Assembly (NCBI GenBank): GCA_023388965.1
Contig: JAEWFF010000029.1
Span: 1 to 5,187, forward strand
Source: Pseudomonadota bacterium
Lineage (GTDB): Bacteria > Pseudomonadota > Alphaproteobacteria > Rhizobiales > Methylopilaceae
Reading direction: 5' to 3'
Length of the DNA stretch: 5,187 nt
Numbering within the stretch: the stretch's first letter is position 1; every line of letters begins with the position of its first letter. Position numbers and translations under genes: made by a program. A model generated the notes under the pieces. It did not search any database, was not told where the DNA came from, and worked only from the letters and a program-made list of their open reading frames with translations. Below are positions 4,768 to 5,187 of the stretch, in pieces.

Positions 4768-5187
4768 CATTCGGCTCCCTCAGCCGCCGGAGCAGCCTCA
4801 GCCGCCGGAGCATCTACCTTCTTGGCGGCGCGGACGGCGCCCGGCTTCGGAGCATTGTCCGGAAGCGGTGCCTTCACGGCGTCGCGAACCATGATCCAGG
4901 CGCCCTTGGAACCCGGAACCGCGCCGCGGATCAGGATCAGGCCGCGATCGGCGTCGGTCGAGACGACCTCGACGTTCTGCGTGGTCACGCGGGTGGCGCC
5001 CATGTGACCGGCCATCTTCTTGCCCTTGAACACCTTGCCGGGGTCCTGGCGCTGACCGGTCGAACCGTGCGAGCGGTGCGAAACCGAGTTACCGTGGGTC
5101 GCGCGGCCGCCACCGAAATTGTGGCGCTTCATGACACCCTGGAAGCCCTTACCGATCGAGGTGCCCGTCACGTCGACCTTCTGGCCG
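4767..5187 (-). CDS. rplC: 50S ribosomal protein L3 (uL3), 5' end cut by window edge
   Basis: L3 is one of two proteins that start 50S assembly, and its central loop approaches the peptidyl transferase centre. The last 139 codons are visible, entering as GQKVDVTGTSIGKGFQGVMK with no start in the window. Alphaproteobacterial L3 is usually about 235-245 residues, so roughly the first 100 are missing. The finger segment HNFGGGRATHGNSVSHRSHG is intact, followed by GSTGQRQDPGKVFKGKKMAG. The Gln at 5054-5052 matches the one methylated by PrmB in E. coli (Gln150, by alignment from memory). The C-terminal tail is Ala/Pro/Glu-rich and contains a 6-residue duplication. The TGA stop (4769-4767) overlaps the rplD start region. 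rpsJ would be expected upstream, beyond 5187. Confidence 0.98.
   Translation of the reverse strand, partial: GQKVDVTGTSIGKGFQGVMKRHNFGGGRATHGNSVSHRSHGSTGQRQDPGKVFKGKKMAGHMGATRVTTQNVEVVSTDADRGLILIRGAVPGSKGAWIMVRDAVKAPLPDNAPKPGAVRAAKKVDAPAAEAAPAAEGAE
4775..4780 (-). promoter_or_regulatory. Shine-Dalgarno sequence that decides the rplD start
   Basis: AGGGAG inside the last codons of rplC ends 4 bases before the ATG at 4770 and 7 bases before the ATG at 4767. The second spacing is close to optimal, which favours the downstream start and a TGATG junction like that of rplV-rpsC. Confidence 0.65.
4778..4812 (-). repeat. 18-base tandem duplication in the rplC tail
   Basis: An exact 17-base repeat occurs at 4778-4794 and 4796-4812, offset by 18 bases, so it stays in frame. 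It encodes APAAEA followed by APAAEG in the acidic Ala-rich C-terminal tail of L3. The copies begin with the D-A-P of the tail and end just before the GAE terminus and the rplD ribosome binding site. Confidence 0.8.

Noticed and set aside
1..5187. An undescribed accessory or defence system hidden in the window
   Set aside because: The twelve ribosomal protein genes fill almost all the sequence, with a total of only about 160 noncoding bases. No mobile element, inverted terminal repeats, CRISPR-like array or tRNA was seen on either strand.

Overview
The window is one compact block of ribosomal protein genes, all on the minus strand, so transcription runs from high to low coordinates. The gene order is rplC (5' end outside the window), rplD, rplW, rplB, rpsS, rplV, rpsC, rplP, rpmC, rpsQ, rplN, rplX (3' end outside the window). 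This is the classic bacterial S10 cluster (minus rpsJ, expected just beyond position 5187) running into the start of the spc cluster. The DNA is GC-rich by eye. The protein sequences match what I remember of alphaproteobacterial, most likely Hyphomicrobiales (Rhizobiales), ribosomal proteins such as those of Brucella. That assignment is from memory, not a search, and the genus cannot be fixed from this window.

Layout: L3 and L4 (5187-4147) are joined by overlapping stop and start codons. L4 overlaps L23 by an ATGA. L23, L2, S19 and L22 follow with gaps of 10, 16 and 2 bases. L22 and S3 share one base in a TGATG. Then come L16 (27-base gap), L29 (13) and S17 (11). A 67-base spacer, the longest in the window, separates S17 from L14 exactly at the E. 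coli S10/spc operon boundary. L14 and L24 are 13 bases apart. Several junctions place the Shine-Dalgarno sequence directly on the upstream stop codon (TAAGGA type), which fits translational coupling along one long mRNA.

The products all belong to the ribosome. S3, S17 and S19 are 30S proteins. L2, L3, L4, L14, L16, L22, L23, L24 and L29 are 50S proteins. L4 and L22 line the exit tunnel, L23 and L29 lie at its mouth, and L2, L3 and L16 lie near the peptidyl transferase centre. Every complete gene has the family's usual length and intact motifs.

I saw no RNA gene, mobile element, CRISPR array, clear promoter or clear terminator. There is no sign of an undescribed system. The points worth a second look are small: the operon-boundary spacer and its possible hairpin, an AT-rich 14-mer nearly repeated in the two longest spacers, the stop/Shine-Dalgarno fusions, a GTG start for rpsS, an ambiguous rplD start, and an in-frame 18-base duplication in the tail of rplC.
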